Shown: positions 18,092 through 27,394, counted from the stretch's first letter. The stretch is 64,000 nucleotides of DNA from Adhaeretor mobilis (GCF_007741515.1 NZ_CP036263.1:3707178-3771177); one strand, 5' to 3'. Numbers and translations: made by a program. The notes: generated by a model not told the origin, from the sequence alone.

Positions 18092-18669
18092 GTGCGAGCT
18101 GCATCTCCGCTGTCGACTGGCTTGCTCTGCTCTTGAGAACTCTTCTCCTGGGCAGCGTTAGCCTCAGAGACTTCGCGCAATCTGCGATTCAAGAAACGCA
18201 GCAGATCAGGCGTAAGCGGTTCGCACCAGGTACCTCGCACCGTGGCGTAACCTTCTTTCCAGTTGCCGAGCGCCTGCTTCACTTCCACCTCAGCCCACTC
18301 GGGTGCTTTTTGCGAGAGTCGGGCCACAAGGTTCACGGTCTCAGTGGATTTTCCGGCACCGACGGGCAAACTTGCCGGCCCCTGCCCAAGGAAAAAGGCC
18401 TCGACGTGTTCAACCGGAACGGCCACGGGCTGGCGGGCTCGCAGGTGGAATCGCACCTGGCCGGAGTCGTAGGAAATTCGAGGACGCCGCAACTGGCTTG
18501 CAAGACCGAACAGCATGATGAGCCCCAAAACAACCAAACATCCAGCAAGAATTTTTAGCAGGGTAGCGGAGAAAGTCAGCCACAGCAGTGCACCAATAAC
18601 AGCCAGCAAACCAGCTGGGACCATAGCCAGGGTGAGCACGCGACGATTGGGCTGAAGCCAGGTTTCCAT
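18088..18669 (-). CDS. Membrane protein of unknown function coupled to mfnB
   Basis: About 193 residues from the ATG at 18669 (a TTG one codon earlier is possible). Two N-terminal transmembrane segments (VLTLAMVPAGLLAVIGALLWL and LLKILAGCLVVLGLIMLFGL) precede a soluble part with strands (RISYDSGQVRFHLRARQPVAVPVEHVEAFFLGQG) that looks like a PH-like fold. The C-terminus is polar and rich in Glu, Gln and Ser. The stop overlaps the mfnB start by 4 bp, the only functional clue. I do not recognise a family with catalytic residues. Confidence 0.75.
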   Translation of the reverse strand: METWLQPNRRVLTLAMVPAGLLAVIGALLWLTFSATLLKILAGCLVVLGLIMLFGLASQLRRPRISYDSGQVRFHLRARQPVAVPVEHVEAFFLGQGPASLPVGAGKSTETVNLVARLSQKAPEWAEVEVKQALGNWKEGYATVRGTWCEPLTPDLLRFLNRRLREVSEANAAQEKSSQEQSKPVDSGDAART

Positions 18670-19020
18670 CAAGTCGTTCGTTTGATTGGTGCCGTTGAAT
18701 TGCGTTCAGGGGCAGAAAACACCCCCGTGAGAGCCGGATTCTAGCGGATATCAGGGTGGTAATCGACCGGGCTCTCCCGCATGTTGCCAGATCTTAGCAG
18801 GGCAAGGCGTCCCGAACGGCATACGTGACCTACTTTACTCCAGGCAGTCCCTGTGGGTGCCTAGCCCCGCCGGTGGACGCTCCGCCAAGAATCTGCCTGC
18901 CGAAAGAGCGGCGTAGACGATCACCCAATCAATACGTAACCTTGGAACCTCGTAACGGCTTGAGCCTTGAGGGGCTCCGCCGTCAAAGGATATCGAGTTG
19001 TGGCAACGGACATACTAAGC
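18670..19020. promoter_or_regulatory. Divergent intergenic region with a hairpin
   Basis: About 350 bp between the divergent mfnB-pair and antiporter gene; it should hold both promoters. An imperfect inverted repeat, GAGAGCCGG (18729-18737) with CCGGGCTCTC (18767-18776), differing by one bulged G, is the main visible structure. No promoter boxes stand out. Confidence 0.35.
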
Positions 19021-20583
19021 ATGAGCAGAACTGGCGAACGACGAGGTAGCGTGGTCGTTTGGGTCATTTTCGGACTCTTAATGGCTTATTGTGCCGCGCT
19101 GGTGGCAGGATTGCCGCAAAGCTGGACGGCCGAAGTGGTCGGTGCCCATGCCGAGCACACGGACATTGATCTCCACCCCGAGGCAAGCGACGCTGGCCAT
19201 CACGCCGCCGAAGCCCCTCCCTATTGGACGGTCATACCATTTGTGGTTCTGCTAGGTTGCATCGCGGTACTGCCTCTGATGCACAAGACGGAGCATTGGT
19301 GGGAAGAGAACATCAATCGCTTCAAAGTCGCCGTCGGGCTGGGCATCGTGACGCTCAGCTACTACGCCTTCCTGCATCACTCGCCCGTGGAAGCTCACTG
19401 GCCAGCGCATCATACACTCGAAGCAACTGATTCGGCCGTGCAAATAGGCTTTGTGGGTGCCGTGCTGTCCAACGCGATTCTTCAAGAATACATTCCGTTT
19501 ATCGTACTGCTGTTTAGCCTCTATACCATCGCTGGTGGCATCCGTATTGAGGGCGACCTGCAAGCCAACCCGCTGACCAATGCGTCGTTCATGGCGGCCG
19601 GTGGACTGCTGGCGAGCTTTATCGGCACCACGGGGGCGGCTATGCTGCTGATTCGGCCGCTGCTGGAAACCAACAAAGAACGCAACCACGTGTCGCACAC
19701 TGTGGTGTTCTTTATCTTTGTCGTTTGCAATTGTGGCGGCTGCTTGCTACCGATTGGCGATCCGCCCTTGTTCCTCGGCTATTTGGCAGGCGTCAGCTTT
19801 TTATGGACGCTTTCCTTGTGGCCACAATTCTTGCTGGTCAATGGCCTCCTGCTGGCGACCTACTGCCTTGTTGACCAACTCCACTTCTATCGCAAGGAAA
19901 CCGTCTCTGATATCCAACGCGACGTCACCCAGACCCGGCGACTACGTATCAGCGGCTGGAGACTCAACGTCCCGTTGCTGTTAGGCGTAGTGTTTGCCGT
20001 GGCCCTGTTAGATCCCAGCAAAGCGTTGCCGAGCACGCACTGGCATTCTTGGATGTATCTCCGTGAGATGGTGCAGTTGGGGCTCGTCGGCATTTCCCTG
20101 TACTTTGGCTCCAAGCAAATCCGCCAGCTCAATCAATTCAATTACGATGCAATCGTCGAGGTCGCTGCATTGTTCATCGGCATCTTCATCTGCATGCAAC
20201 CGGCCCTGCAAATCTTAGGTGTTATGGGCAGCCAGCTTGTCGAGAAATGGAACATGGGCCCGCAAGAATTCTTCTGGGCGACCGGCGGGCTGTCAGCATT
20301 CTTGGATAATGCACCAACGTACCTAGTGTTCTTCCAAACAGCGAAGGAACCAGGACTGGTCGGTAATACCGGCGGAGTGCCTGAGCCCATTCTGATAGCC
20401 ATTTCCATGGGGGCCGTATTCATGGGGGCGATGACCTATATCGGCAACGGGCCGAATTTCATGGTCAAGGCGATCGCAGAGAAATCGGGCGTCAAGATGC
20501 CCAGTTTCTTTGGCTACATGGTTTACAGCTGCCTGGTTCTATTGCCGATCCTCGCCTTCACGACTTGGCAATTCATCGAGTAA
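19021..20583 (+). CDS. Sodium:proton antiporter / CitMHS-type ion transporter
   Basis: About 520 residues from the ATG at 19021 (a longer frame exists to 18967). It has around 12-13 hydrophobic segments, with a His-rich periplasmic-type loop near residues 40-70 (HAEHTDIDLH, HHAAEAPPY). Motifs such as FIGTTGAAMLLIRPLL, GGCLLPIGDPPLFLGYL, FLDNAPTYLVFF and MTYIGNGPNFMVKAIAE are the internally repeated helix-hairpin signatures of the ion transporter superfamily. They are closest to NhaD-like sodium:proton antiporters annotated in planctomycetes and Bacteroidetes. The likely role is sodium and pH homeostasis in a saline habitat. It appears monocistronic, followed 210 bp later by RNase D. Confidence 0.85.
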   Translation: MSRTGERRGSVVVWVIFGLLMAYCAALVAGLPQSWTAEVVGAHAEHTDIDLHPEASDAGHHAAEAPPYWTVIPFVVLLGCIAVLPLMHKTEHWWEENINRFKVAVGLGIVTLSYYAFLHHSPVEAHWPAHHTLEATDSAVQIGFVGAVLSNAILQEYIPFIVLLFSLYTIAGGIRIEGDLQANPLTNASFMAAGGLLASFIGTTGAAMLLIRPLLETNKERNHVSHTVVFFIFVVCNCGGCLLPIGDPPLFLGYLAGVSFLWTLSLWPQFLLVNGLLLATYCLVDQLHFYRKETVSDIQRDVTQTRRLRISGWRLNVPLLLGVVFAVALLDPSKALPSTHWHSWMYLREMVQLGLVGISLYFGSKQIRQLNQFNYDAIVEVAALFIGIFICMQPALQILGVMGSQLVEKWNMGPQEFFWATGGLSAFLDNAPTYLVFFQTAKEPGLVGNTGGVPEPILIAISMGAVFMGAMTYIGNGPNFMVKAIAEKSGVKMPSFFGYMVYSCLVLLPILAFTTWQFIE

Positions 20584-20627
20584 TAGAAGCCGAAGCTTGC
20601 AGCCTACCTGTACGGCAGAACTTTTCT

Positions 20628-20666
20628 AACCACAAAGCGAGCGATCTCTTTGTGATCTCTGTGGTT
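20628..20666. repeat. Intergenic CACAGAG-type inverted repeat
   Basis: Read on the minus strand, the segment gives AACCACAGAGATCACAAAG and ends in CTTTGTGGTT, forming an inverted repeat. A related fragment (CTTCGTGGT) lies at about 20693-20702. Runs of CACAGAG-like units flanked by AACCAC recur in intergenic DNA of many unrelated bacteria. It lies between the antiporter and RNase D genes. Function unknown. Confidence 0.5.
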
Positions 20667-20793
20667 CTATTACTTTTTGCCCAAATACGTTGTCTTCGTG
20701 GTCAGCAGGGGTCATTGGTGAAAACAAGCTGGCATCGTAGAATGGCGAAAGTTTTCTAATTGACTTCCACTGACCTGACCGATCGCCAGCGCT

Positions 20794-21984
20794 TTGCCTG
20801 AATCAACTACCACTAAGCCGATAATACAGCAATCTGACCTCGAAGCCCTTTGCGAGCGTGTGGCGAAGTCGCCACTGATCGGAATTGACACGGAGTTCGT
20901 CTCCGAGCATACGTTTTATCCCGAGCTATGTCTGATCCAAGTCGCCACGGCCGACGAAATGGCCGTCATCGACCCGCAAGAAGTCGATGTCATGCCCTTC
21001 TGGGAGATGCTGACTGAAGGCAAGCACACCACGATTCTTCATGCCGGACGTGAGGAGTTCAACTTCATCCTGCGTGCCGTTGGCAAGCTGCCGCACGATG
21101 TGTTCGACGTACAAATCGCCGCCGGCTTGTGCAGCAACGAGTATCCAGGTGCCTACGGTTCGGTCGTCAACAGGTTCCTCAATCACAAGCCTCGCAAAGG
21201 GGAGCAACGCACCGATTGGCGGAAACGGCCACTCACTGATGCCCAGATCGATTATGCCTTGGAAGATGTGCGCTATCTCCTTTCGCTGCGGGAGAAATTG
21301 ATCGAGTTGCTAGAAAGCCGCAACCGCCTCAGCTGGTTTGAAGCGGAGATGGCAAGCTGGTCGCAAAAGGTGGTCGATGCACAAGACCGTCGCGATTGGC
21401 GCAGGACCTCCGGCATTGGCAAGCTAAACTCCACGGGGCTCGCCATCGTGCGCGAGCTATGGAACTGGCGGCACGAAGAAGCTAAGCAACTCGACCAGCC
21501 TCAGAAGCGAATCCTACGCGACGACTTGATGGTCGAAATTGCCAACCGCAAGACGGACAATCCCGAGCGTATTCTCGGCATCCGCGGTTTACAAAAAGGA
21601 CTGCTCAAGCGCAAAGTCGATGAGCTAGCCGCGTGCGTTCGCCGCGGCATCGAATCGCCTGAGAAACGCAACTCCAAAGGCCGCCGTCGCGAGCTGCCGT
21701 CGCAGCTGAATCTGCTGGGTCAGTTCCTCACGCCCGCCATGACCACCATCTGCCGCAAGGCGGAGGTCGCCGCCAGCATGGTCGGCACAGCCAGCGACTT
21801 TCGCGAGTTCATTGCCCATCGCATGGGCTATGCCGAAGGGGATGAGATGCCAAAGCTCTCCCAAGGCTGGCGTGGCGAGTTGGTCGGCAATCTGATTGAC
21901 GACTTGCTCAACGGCAAGAAGTCGATCCGGATTGAGAACCTGCGCGATGAGGACCCACTGGTGTTTGATGAGCACGTGGGTTGA
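20794..21984 (+). CDS. rnd: Ribonuclease D (3'-5' exoribonuclease, DEDDy)
   Basis: The 396-residue protein aligns by eye with RNase D, which trims the 3' ends of tRNA precursors and other RNAs. The first exonuclease motif has Asp32 and Glu34 (IGIDTEF), and the third has Tyr154 and Asp158 (YALEDVRY). RTDWRKRPLT is family-typical, and an HRDC-like helical domain follows at about 215-300. One thing is odd: the second-motif catalytic Asp (HAGSEDL in E. coli) is Glu88 here (HAGREEF). The start is a TTG at 20794; no nearby ATG fits. No clear ribosome site is seen. It appears to be transcribed alone. Confidence 0.92.
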   Translation: MPESTTTKPIIQQSDLEALCERVAKSPLIGIDTEFVSEHTFYPELCLIQVATADEMAVIDPQEVDVMPFWEMLTEGKHTTILHAGREEFNFILRAVGKLPHDVFDVQIAAGLCSNEYPGAYGSVVNRFLNHKPRKGEQRTDWRKRPLTDAQIDYALEDVRYLLSLREKLIELLESRNRLSWFEAEMASWSQKVVDAQDRRDWRRTSGIGKLNSTGLAIVRELWNWRHEEAKQLDQPQKRILRDDLMVEIANRKTDNPERILGIRGLQKGLLKRKVDELAACVRRGIESPEKRNSKGRRRELPSQLNLLGQFLTPAMTTICRKAEVAASMVGTASDFREFIAHRMGYAEGDEMPKLSQGWRGELVGNLIDDLLNGKKSIRIENLRDEDPLVFDEHVG

Positions 21985-22742
21985 AAACCGCTAGGAACTA
22001 ATTTAATTTCGGCTAAGCCGCAATCGGCAGTCCCTGCTCTACCGCTACGCTACCCGAGTACGCTGTGCTGGCGTCTTCCCAGCGGCGTTCATCCGGCAAG
22101 CACCGGGTGGTTTCCTCAGTGGCCAACTTCGTGCCGAGGTCTGTGCAGCCGACTTTTGCCCGGAAGACGTGCGTCCCCGGTTTTGAAGCCGCAGCGTGGA
22201 TTTCCAACACAATCTCAGAAATGGTGTCAAGCGTGTTGATGGATTGGGACGAGCCCCAACTGCCTCGAAAGGAATGCTGGGCAATTCTTCTCAACCCGTG
22301 GATTCCTGAGGGCTCGCTTCGGAGCAAAGTAAGGCGGTATCAGGCGTTTAAAACCCGCCTTTACTGGCTCTAAAGGGTACATGGGGTCTCACTCAAGGTA
22401 TCGTCGGTGGAGGCCGAAGTTAAGTTTAAGAGACCCGTAAGTGAAAGCTACGGAGTTTCTTCAAGGGAAAGACTGAACGAGCACCGGCAGAGCCGACGGG
22501 TTTGAGGGGGCGTGAGCTGACGGCTGAATTCCTCCGCTCACGAATTAATAGCCCCGGGATTTATCGCGGGATCTTCGGGGTTAGCGAACAATCGGCTGCC
22601 CAATACGGATAGCGAGCAGCGAAACGTTGCCGTGACCGAAATTATCCGCGGTACATTTCGCCCTCGGTAGTGATCCATCGGTAAAACCCCCGTCTGGCTC
22701 GGTCGATTACCATCTCTACCTTCCATTCCTCGAAGTGAATCA
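21985..22742. other. Intergenic region holding a gene remnant and inverted repeat
   Basis: Apart from the remnant at 22013-22285, this 758-bp stretch contains an inverted repeat GGGTCTC (22383-22389) / GAGACCC (22430-22436) and a GC-rich CCCCGGG...TTCGGGG segment near 22551-22580. No further gene is supported. It should include the promoter of the gene at 22743. Confidence 0.45.
22013..22285 (-). pseudogene. Truncated copy of the 3' end of the downstream repeat-domain gene
   Basis: The minus frame encodes a peptide closely matching the last 80-90 residues of the 854-residue protein encoded at 23663-26227. PGTHVFRA, AEETTR or ATEETTR, and DERRWEDASTAYSGS are shared, about 37 of 47 residues over the best part. 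It lacks the rest of the gene and any sensible start, so it is most simply a 3' remnant left by duplication or recombination. Both copies have the same orientation and bracket the orphan gene at 22743-23576. Confidence 0.7.
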
Positions 22743-23576
22743 ATGAAAATCGAATCGGCAAACGCTAGCATCGAAACGTTCTCCGATAAACGCGTTCGAC
22801 TGGGCCACGACGTTCAAAACATTTTCAGTCAGGTCTTAGAAGCGGTTGGCCGCGAAGGCTATCAATCCGCCGAAGCCACTGCGACCGAAGAGCCGTTGAC
22901 GGAGCAAATCGCTCAATCGGTTTCCAATTGGTTCGACTTGGAATTGAGCGGTCGGTACTCGTCGGTTGAAAACCGCCACCAATTGGAGCAGTCGTTCGGC
23001 GAACTTGTTGTGCGGGCTCATAGCGAAGGCGGCTACATCGATCCCAAGACCTTCTTGAATAACCTTACCAGCGATGAACTGGGCGTGGTTCAAGAAGTCA
23101 ATTTTTTAGCCAAACCGATCCAGGTGGACTCGCTGACTGAAGAAGGGGCGTTGAACCTATTGATTCCGCCGCCGGCTCAGGTCGATTTGAATCGCGATGG
23201 CTTGACCCAAACGGGAATTGGCTATGGCATTCGCTTTCCTGACAGCTCAACGCCCGCCAATGTTGTCAGGGCCTGGGATGCAGCGACCCAAGGAATGACG
23301 TTCGAGGAAAAAGGGTTGCGTGAGTTGCAGATGGTCTTGCCGGTTCTGTTGGCGAATATTGTCACCGACGAGAACGGTGCCTACGTGCGTCATTATGATC
23401 CGGGCGATCCCGAGTGGGTGAATCCTATGGCTGTTGCCGGCTACTCTTATTCAAAAGTCTCGCAGGATCAGCTGGATTCGTTAAACTACTTTCGAAGCCA
23501 AATGAATCCACTCCGGTACGATGAGGGCATACAGTTTTGGAGCAGCTTCCAAGAACGCTTGAGTGCAAACGAATAG
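22743..23576 (+). CDS. Hypothetical 277-residue protein between duplicated gene ends
   Basis: I do not recognise a family. The protein starts MKIESANASIETFSDKRVRL and is acidic. It is predicted mostly helical in the first half, with an aspartate-rich segment VDLNRDGLTQTGIG (about 157-170) that resembles a calcium-binding loop. The second half contains the helix-rich FEEKGLRELQMVLPVLLANI and ends with a polar tail. No signal peptide or membrane segment is visible. The start ATG at 22743 has only a weak upstream GAAGTG. It is opposite in direction to the flanking homologous gene ends, as if inserted between them. Function unknown. Confidence 0.65.
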   Translation: MKIESANASIETFSDKRVRLGHDVQNIFSQVLEAVGREGYQSAEATATEEPLTEQIAQSVSNWFDLELSGRYSSVENRHQLEQSFGELVVRAHSEGGYIDPKTFLNNLTSDELGVVQEVNFLAKPIQVDSLTEEGALNLLIPPPAQVDLNRDGLTQTGIGYGIRFPDSSTPANVVRAWDAATQGMTFEEKGLRELQMVLPVLLANIVTDENGAYVRHYDPGDPEWVNPMAVAGYSYSKVSQDQLDSLNYFRSQMNPLRYDEGIQFWSSFQERLSANE

Positions 23577-23662
23577 CGAAAACAATGTTGCAATCCTGGC
23601 CAATTGCTTGATGGTCGCTTCGCGAGACTCGGCCAGCAGTGGCACTCGCCAGCCTTCTCGCT

Positions 23663-26227
23663 CTACCGCTTCGCTTCGCTACCCGAGTAAGCTGTGCTGG
23701 CGTCTTCCCAGCGGCGTTCGTCTTTGAAGAACCGTGTGGTTTCTTCGGCGGCCAGCTTAATGTCGAGGTCCGGGCAGCCCACTTCCGCTCGGAATACGTG
23801 CGTGCCTGGCTGGGCGGCGCTGGCCTTGATCTTGAGCGTGAGCTCGCGACCAGCTGACAGGGTCTTGATCGTCTGGAACGAAACGCGACCGTCGCGGATG
23901 GAGTGCTGAGCACCTTCCACCGAGATTGGCTCGATGCCGGCAGAAAACAGTGCCGTTACATTCACATCATGAGCTGCGGTGGTGCCGCGATTCACAACGC
24001 GAATCTCATACTCCGCGGGCTCGCCCACGGGCAGAGGACCACGAGGGTCGGAGACGTGGAGTTTCAAGTCAGCCAGCGCAACGACATTCGTGATAATGGT
24101 TTCCTTGTCGCGAAGTTCTGCGTTAGCGGTTTCCGCAACGACGACGATCTTATTGTCGCCACCGGCGGAAAGCTGGCAACGCAACTGCAGGAAACGTTCC
24201 TGTCCTGGAGCAAGTGCTGGCGCCTTCCAGGAAACCTGTTTGCCATCAACGGTCTTACGGCCACCTTCGCTCGCGGAGACAAACTCACCACCTTCGGGCA
24301 AGTCAAGCTTCACGTCGAAAGGCTCCGTCGCAGCGGTGCCCGGATTGCGCACGCGGAAGTAGTACGTAGCAACGGTGCCTGAGTACTTTTTCTCTGGACC
24401 ACGCCAATCGATTTCCAGTTCCGGCTTGCGGCAGAGAACGTTCTTTATCGTCTCGGCCGAAAGATCGCCGGCTGCAACAGCGGCGGCTTGCACGGTGAGC
24501 TCGCCCGCATCGCGGGCGGTAAGCTCCAATTCCAATTCCTTCGACTCACCAGGGGCGAGGATGCCCACCTTGTGATTGATGACTTCATCGACACCGCCAC
24601 CAGGAGGAGTCAGCTGGATGGCGACATCTTCTGCGGAGCCCGTACCCGGGTTACTGATTGTAAGCGTGTAGAGTTGCGGACGACCGAAAAGCACATCGCT
24701 TGGTCCGGCGAGAATGAGTGCCAGCTTCGGCTCTTGCACCTCGACCATCGCCTGAGCGCCAACCGGGGCGTGCTTCCAATGAACGCCCAGTTGCAGCGGG
24801 CGGCCGGCACGTGGAATTAAGCGCAATTCGAGCGTTTGTTGCGAACGCCCGGCAAGATCGTGCAGACGCCACTCGATCTGGCGGGTTTCATCGGCGAGGC
24901 TCGCCTTTTCGGAACGCTCAATAATGCCGCTCGAAGAGGTAGCATCGACGACGTCAGCCCAGATGGGCACCTCAACCGTAGCGGTGACTTTCTCAGCAGA
25001 CGTTTCGCCCGAGTTCTTCAAGACAACGCGATAGGTCGATTCGCGACCAACGACGATGCGACGTGGACCTTCTACATACGACTGAATAATAGGCTGGCTG
25101 TAGCTCAGAAGTACGTTATCTTGGCGGACTGGGTTGTCCAACGAGGTATTCGAACTGGCTTGGACTGGTAGTGCTGACGTGCCTGACGACACAGGCACAG
25201 ATTCCGTGAATACAGGCTCGACGCGCTCAGCAAAAGCCTCTTGAGCTTCGCTGGTGGAGGAATCTGCCAGGTCGGTAACTGAACCTTCCGTGGGAAGGAT
25301 TTCTTCAGCATTGGTTTCTTTTGTTTCGGCAGATGCTCTATGCGTCTCAACAGTGATTGGCACTGCAATGGGAGTAGGCATCGCTGCGGTAAGTGCCTCT
25401 TCCACCGCAGTTTCTGCGCCGATAGGCTCTGGGCTAGCGGTAGGTCCAGGGATGACGTCAAGCTTTTCACGGGAAATGGTGCCGAGGCTCTCGCTGATGG
25501 CGGTATCTACGTTCGGCAGTTCAGGCTTGGCTGATGGAGTTGCTTCTTTGGTCAGCTCTGCAGGAGCCAAAGCACCGTGCAGATCGAACGGGTTACTACG
25601 AGTACTCCTAGTTGCGGATTTCTTAGTTGCTGAATTTGCAGCTGTTTTGATCGTGCTTACTGGCTCGGGTTCTTCCTCGGCAACGAGCCCTTGGAGATAA
25701 CTGGGAAGCTCTTCCCGGCCGGAAGCTGCTGGTGGCTGTGAAATATCGCCGCCGGCTGGAGCGAACAAGTCAGACAGCGCTTCGTCGAGTTCATCCTTGC
25801 GACTACCGAACATGGGAGAACGCCGCGTGTCGATCGCAACTGGCTCCGCGGCCGGTTTGGTGATAGGTGCTACCACTCTGGCGCTGACTTGTGATCGCGG
25901 ATTGACCGAAATGTCTTCAGTGATGACTCTCGGTTGCTTTTGCGAAGCCGTTGCAGGACGCTTCAAGTCGGCCGGATCGTACGGCATAGGCGGACGTGAA
26001 TTTCCCTGCTCCTGACCATTGCCGCCACCGAAGAGGCCGCTCGCCGAGAGTTTCGAATTGCTAGCGGCTGGTTTCTCATCGTCGCGACGGAAAACATCGC
26101 GAAAAGAGCTCAGCCGTGAAGCAAGCGAGGGCCGCCGCGTCTTCGAGTTCGAAGCGTTTTGGGCTTGGCAGGGCACCGCCGTGCAAAGGCTTAGTAACAG
26201 CAAACCGACTATTGATTGACGCAACAT
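23663..26227 (-). CDS. Secreted protein with four DUF11/CARDB-like repeat domains
   Basis: An 854-residue protein with a signal peptide (LRQSIVGLLLLSLCTAVPCQAQ). Residues about 25-370 are low-complexity, rich in Ser, Ala, Glu and Pro. Four Ig-like repeats of about 100 residues follow (about 385-850), each with a core like YTLTISNPGTGSAEDV, YYFRVRNPGTAATEPF or YEIRVVNRGTTAAHDV. These match conserved-repeat (DUF11/CARDB-like) adhesion-type modules common in planctomycete envelope proteins. It is probably a structural or adhesive periplasmic or surface protein. A truncated copy of its last part lies 1.4 kb downstream. It follows bioB by 117 bp on the same strand, and its own promoter is likely. 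Confidence 0.85.
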   Translation of the reverse strand: MLRQSIVGLLLLSLCTAVPCQAQNASNSKTRRPSLASRLSSFRDVFRRDDEKPAASNSKLSASGLFGGGNGQEQGNSRPPMPYDPADLKRPATASQKQPRVITEDISVNPRSQVSARVVAPITKPAAEPVAIDTRRSPMFGSRKDELDEALSDLFAPAGGDISQPPAASGREELPSYLQGLVAEEEPEPVSTIKTAANSATKKSATRSTRSNPFDLHGALAPAELTKEATPSAKPELPNVDTAISESLGTISREKLDVIPGPTASPEPIGAETAVEEALTAAMPTPIAVPITVETHRASAETKETNAEEILPTEGSVTDLADSSTSEAQEAFAERVEPVFTESVPVSSGTSALPVQASSNTSLDNPVRQDNVLLSYSQPIIQSYVEGPRRIVVGRESTYRVVLKNSGETSAEKVTATVEVPIWADVVDATSSSGIIERSEKASLADETRQIEWRLHDLAGRSQQTLELRLIPRAGRPLQLGVHWKHAPVGAQAMVEVQEPKLALILAGPSDVLFGRPQLYTLTISNPGTGSAEDVAIQLTPPGGGVDEVINHKVGILAPGESKELELELTARDAGELTVQAAAVAAGDLSAETIKNVLCRKPELEIDWRGPEKKYSGTVATYYFRVRNPGTAATEPFDVKLDLPEGGEFVSASEGGRKTVDGKQVSWKAPALAPGQERFLQLRCQLSAGGDNKIVVVAETANAELRDKETIITNVVALADLKLHVSDPRGPLPVGEPAEYEIRVVNRGTTAAHDVNVTALFSAGIEPISVEGAQHSIRDGRVSFQTIKTLSAGRELTLKIKASAAQPGTHVFRAEVGCPDLDIKLAAEETTRFFKDERRWEDASTAYSGSEAKR

Positions 26228-26344
26228 TAGAGCGCATCCCTAGAAAGCAGATAAGAGAGGGGGGTTCTATCTGCTTATCGGTCAGTAGGGTTGCGGTGAT
26301 TGAGCCGATCGCTCGAAATATTTCGGTTTCGTGGAGTGGGCAAT

Positions 26345-27394
26345 CTAGCTGCTTTGGATTGCCTCTGCTTCGACAGAGCCAGTGACCTCGAAACCTAGAT
26401 CGCGGATGAGGGCGTAGTCCTCCTCAGGGATTTGCCCCTGAGTGGTCAGGTAGTCGCCTACAAAGATGGAGTTGGCCGCGTAGAGGCCCATGGCCTGCAA
26501 GCTTCGCAAGTGAATCTCGCGGCCGCCCGCGATGCGAATTTCCCGATCGGGATTCACAAAGCGAAACATTGCTAGCACTTTCAGGCAATAGTTGGGCGTA
26601 AGCTCGTCTTGCCCGGAGAGCGGCGTACCTTCAATCGGGTTGAGAAAGTTTACGGGTATCGACTCCACGCCCAAGTCACGCAGCTCGATGGCCATCGACA
26701 CAACGTCCGCCGGCTGCTCGCCCATGCCTACGATTCCGCCGGAGCAAAGCTCCATACCAGCACCACGAACCGCCTTCAAAGTGTCGACGCGATCAGCAAA
26801 AGTGTGAGTCGAGCAGATTTCGCTGTAAAACTCCTCGCCCGTGTTCAAGTTGTGGTTCACGCGATTTACGCCGCACGCCGCCAATCGTTCAGCCTGATCG
26901 GGAGTGAGCAAGCCGAGACATGCACAAATATCCAGGCCGTACTGCTGCTTCACTTCGGGCACGATTTGCTCGACTGCTTGGATCTCACGTTCCGTGGGAC
27001 CACGAGCAGAAATTACGATGCAATAGGTCTTCGCACCTCGCTCAGCAGCCACCTTGGCACCATCCAGCAGTTGCTTGCGGTTGAGTAGGTTGTACTTAGG
27101 AATCTCCGCGTCGGAAATCTTCGATTGCGAGCAATAGCCGCAATCCTCAGGGCAGAGGCCGCTCTTGGCGTTCATGAGGAAATAGAGCTGCACCGTCTTG
27201 CCAAAGTAGTGCTTGCGAAGCTCAAAGGCTCCCGCGATTAGTGCGGGTACTTGCTCATCTGGCGCCGCCAGGATCGCCATTGCCTCCTCGCGGGATAGTT
27301 GGTGCCCTTCGAGAACTCGGCTCGCAAGCTGGTTCCAATCTTGGTTCACTTGATGCTCTGCGGTCGAATTGTTCGTTTCGGTGGTGATCGACAT
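26345..27394 (-). CDS. bioB: Biotin synthase
   Basis: BioB is the radical-SAM enzyme that inserts sulfur into dethiobiotin to make biotin. The 349-residue product has the cluster motif CPEDCGYC (CxxxCxxC form), plus YFLMNAKSG before it, GLLTPDQAERLAACGVNR, NLNTGEEFYSEI, ELCSGGIVGMGE, NFLNPIEGTPL and RIAGGREIHLR, all BioB signatures that place ligands of both the SAM cluster and the second cluster. Its length is normal for the family. The ATG at 27394 begins MSITTETNNS. No other biotin gene lies beside it. I see no convincing BirA operator in the 209-bp upstream gap. Confidence 0.97.
   Translation of the reverse strand: MSITTETNNSTAEHQVNQDWNQLASRVLEGHQLSREEAMAILAAPDEQVPALIAGAFELRKHYFGKTVQLYFLMNAKSGLCPEDCGYCSQSKISDAEIPKYNLLNRKQLLDGAKVAAERGAKTYCIVISARGPTEREIQAVEQIVPEVKQQYGLDICACLGLLTPDQAERLAACGVNRVNHNLNTGEEFYSEICSTHTFADRVDTLKAVRGAGMELCSGGIVGMGEQPADVVSMAIELRDLGVESIPVNFLNPIEGTPLSGQDELTPNYCLKVLAMFRFVNPDREIRIAGGREIHLRSLQAMGLYAANSIFVGDYLTTQGQIPEEDYALIRDLGFEVTGSVEAEAIQSS

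Noticed and set aside
22013..22327. Independent small gene at 22.0-22.3 kb
   Set aside because: The frame matches only the tail of the neighbouring 854-residue protein and lacks a proper start, so it is treated as a remnant.
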